A stretch of 6,124 nt of DNA from Alphaproteobacteria bacterium (GTDB taxonomy: Bacteria; Pseudomonadota; Alphaproteobacteria; ATCC43930; CGMCC-115725): contig VAZF01000229.1 in the NCBI GenBank assembly GCA_005888425.1, positions 1-6,124 on the forward strand. Direction: 5' to 3'. The translations under genes and the position numbers were made by a program. This document shows positions 5,141 to 6,124 of this stretch, in pieces. Below the pieces are notes generated by a model, which was not told the origin of the DNA, searched no databases, and worked only from the letters and a program-made list of their open reading frames with translations. Position 1 is the first letter of the stretch, and each line of letters starts with the position of its first letter.

Positions 5141-6124
5141 ATGCAGGGCACCAGCTATACGACCCGCGGCGGCATTCGCATCCAGCGCGAGACCTGGATC
5201 GGCCCCTATGAGCGCGAGCACGACACGCTGGCCCATACGCTTGACGACCGGCGCGGCGTCCTCCTGTCCTCGAGCTTCGAGTTTCCCGGCCGCTATACGC
5301 GGCTCGATATGGGCTTTGTCGATCCGCCGCTGGTATTCACCGCGCGCGATCGCCGCTTCACGGTCGAGGCGCTCAATGGCCGCGGCCGGGTTCTGATCCC
5401 GGATATCGCCGAGGCGCTGGGCGGCCTCTCGACAGTCGAGCTCAGTGATATCGGCGAGGACCATGTCGCGGGCGAGGTGCGCCAGAGCGACACGCGCTTC
5501 CCGGAGGAACAGCGCAGCCGGCAACCGAGCATCTTCTCGGTGTTGCGCGCGCTCAACGATCTGTTCGGGAGTCCCGAGGACGAGCATCTCGGCTTCTATG
5601 GCGCGTTCGGCTACGACCTCGTCTTCCAGTTCGAGCCGATGCGCCTTCGACTGCCGCGCCCCGAGGATCAGCGCGATCTCGTCCTCTATTTGCCGGACGA
5701 GATCCTGATCGTCGATCATATGCGCCAGCATTCGGCTGTGCATCGCTATGAATTCGAAGTGGCGGGCGAGTCGACGCGCGGCCTGCCGCGCGCCACCCCG
5801 CCTGCGCCCTATCGCGCGGACGCCTCCGAGCCGCTGCCGCCTGACAGCGATCACGGCCCGGGCGAATATGCGGGCCTCGTCAGAAAGGCCAAGGAAGCCT
5901 TCGTCCGCGGCGATCTGTTCGAGGTCGTCTGCGGCCAGCTGTTCTCGACGCGCTGCCCGGACGCGCCGAGCACGGTTTTCAACCGCTTGCGTCAGGCGAA
6001 CCCGGCGCCTTATGGCGCGCTGATCAACCTTGGCGAGGGCGAGTTCCTGGTTGCCGCTTCGCCGGAGATGTATGTCCGCGTCGAAGGCCGGCGTATCGAG
6101 ACCTGCCCGATCAGCGGCACGATC
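5141..6124 (+). CDS. trpE: Anthranilate synthase, TrpE(G) type (3' end missing)
   Basis: This enzyme converts chorismate and glutamine to anthranilate, the entry step of tryptophan synthesis. The first 328 codons are present, open at the right edge. The N-terminal pattern TTRGGIRIQRE, LLSSSFEFPGRYTR (41-54), GFYGAFGYDLVFQFEP (151-166), RPEDQRDLVLYLPDEIL (173-189), SDHGPGEYAGLVRKAKEAF (236-254), NPAPY (287-291) and AASPEMYVR (305-313) match the fused TrpE(G) of rhizobia and Azospirillum, in which a glutamine amidotransferase domain follows TrpE. That domain would lie beyond the window, and no separate trpG is seen, so the fusion is inferred. The start follows AGAGGG, which ends 6 nt before the ATG. 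Expression is governed by the upstream attenuator. The feedback region is recognisable, although the NPAPYGAL loop differs from the NPSPYSFF or NPSPYMFF of better-known enzymes. Position 264 is Cys in EVVCGQ, where EVVPGQ is usual. Confidence 0.93.
   Translation, partial: MQGTSYTTRGGIRIQRETWIGPYEREHDTLAHTLDDRRGVLLSSSFEFPGRYTRLDMGFVDPPLVFTARDRRFTVEALNGRGRVLIPDIAEALGGLSTVELSDIGEDHVAGEVRQSDTRFPEEQRSRQPSIFSVLRALNDLFGSPEDEHLGFYGAFGYDLVFQFEPMRLRLPRPEDQRDLVLYLPDEILIVDHMRQHSAVHRYEFEVAGESTRGLPRATPPAPYRADASEPLPPDSDHGPGEYAGLVRKAKEAFVRGDLFEVVCGQLFSTRCPDAPSTVFNRLRQANPAPYGALINLGEGEFLVAASPEMYVRVEGRRIETCPISGTI

Noticed and set aside
5002..5211. A 69-codon plus-strand ORF starting with GTG inside the Trp codons of trpL
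   Set aside because: It overlaps the attenuator hairpins and the trpE start in another frame. The attenuator and trpL explain this stretch fully.
5123..5854. A 243-codon minus-strand open frame
   Set aside because: It is the antisense shadow of trpE, which is unambiguous on the plus strand.

Overview
The window comes from a GC-rich bacterium, by eye about two-thirds G+C with strong G/C bias at third codon positions. It looks like an alphaproteobacterium. The grounds are the trpD-trpC-moaC-moeA gene order, an anthranilate synthase of the rhizobial/Azospirillum TrpE(G) type, and a rhizobial-style leaderless trp attenuator encoding three tandem Trp codons. No mobile element, CRISPR array, rRNA or tRNA was seen.

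Layout. (1) Positions 2-970, plus strand: the C-terminal two-thirds of a GlcD/D-2-hydroxyglutarate-dehydrogenase-type FAD oxidase, cut by the left edge. (2) Positions 4488 (or 4542) down to 971, minus strand: a tight operon trpD > trpC-moaC fusion > moeA. trpD and trpC overlap by 4 nt (ATGA). The moeA ribosome-binding site abuts and partly overlaps the stop codon of the fusion gene. The last gene ends back to back with the oxidase, with no spacer. (3) Positions 4543-4683: a divergent intergenic region with a candidate trpD promoter. (4) Positions 4684-4932, plus strand: an unrecognised 82-residue protein with two predicted membrane segments and a near-perfect Shine-Dalgarno. (5) Positions 4941-5140: the trp control region, with a promoter whose expected start is the A of the trpL ATG, a 14-codon leader peptide MNAFLRTTGWWWPV, mutually exclusive hairpins and a terminator. 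(6) Positions 5141-6124, plus strand: the first 328 codons of trpE, probably trpE(G), cut by the right edge.

How the genes work together. TrpE(G) makes anthranilate from chorismate, TrpD adds phosphoribosyl, and the TrpC half of the fusion closes the indole ring. The MoaC half and MoeA belong to molybdenum cofactor synthesis, so the minus-strand operon combines two pathways and joins one step of each in a single polypeptide.

The most notable points are these. First, the in-frame TrpC-MoaC fusion keeps the catalytic residues of both enzymes, and a CTG codon stands where MoaC normally has its start. Second, there is a perfect 13-nt complementarity between the attenuator RNA and the early trpD coding sequence. 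It suggests that the released attenuator RNA could act in trans on the divergent trpD-trpC-moaC-moeA mRNA, as reported for rnTrpL of Sinorhizobium meliloti. Third, a 12-bp alternative pairing links the attenuator to the trpE 5' UTR. All RNA pairings were found by eye and not by energy calculation.
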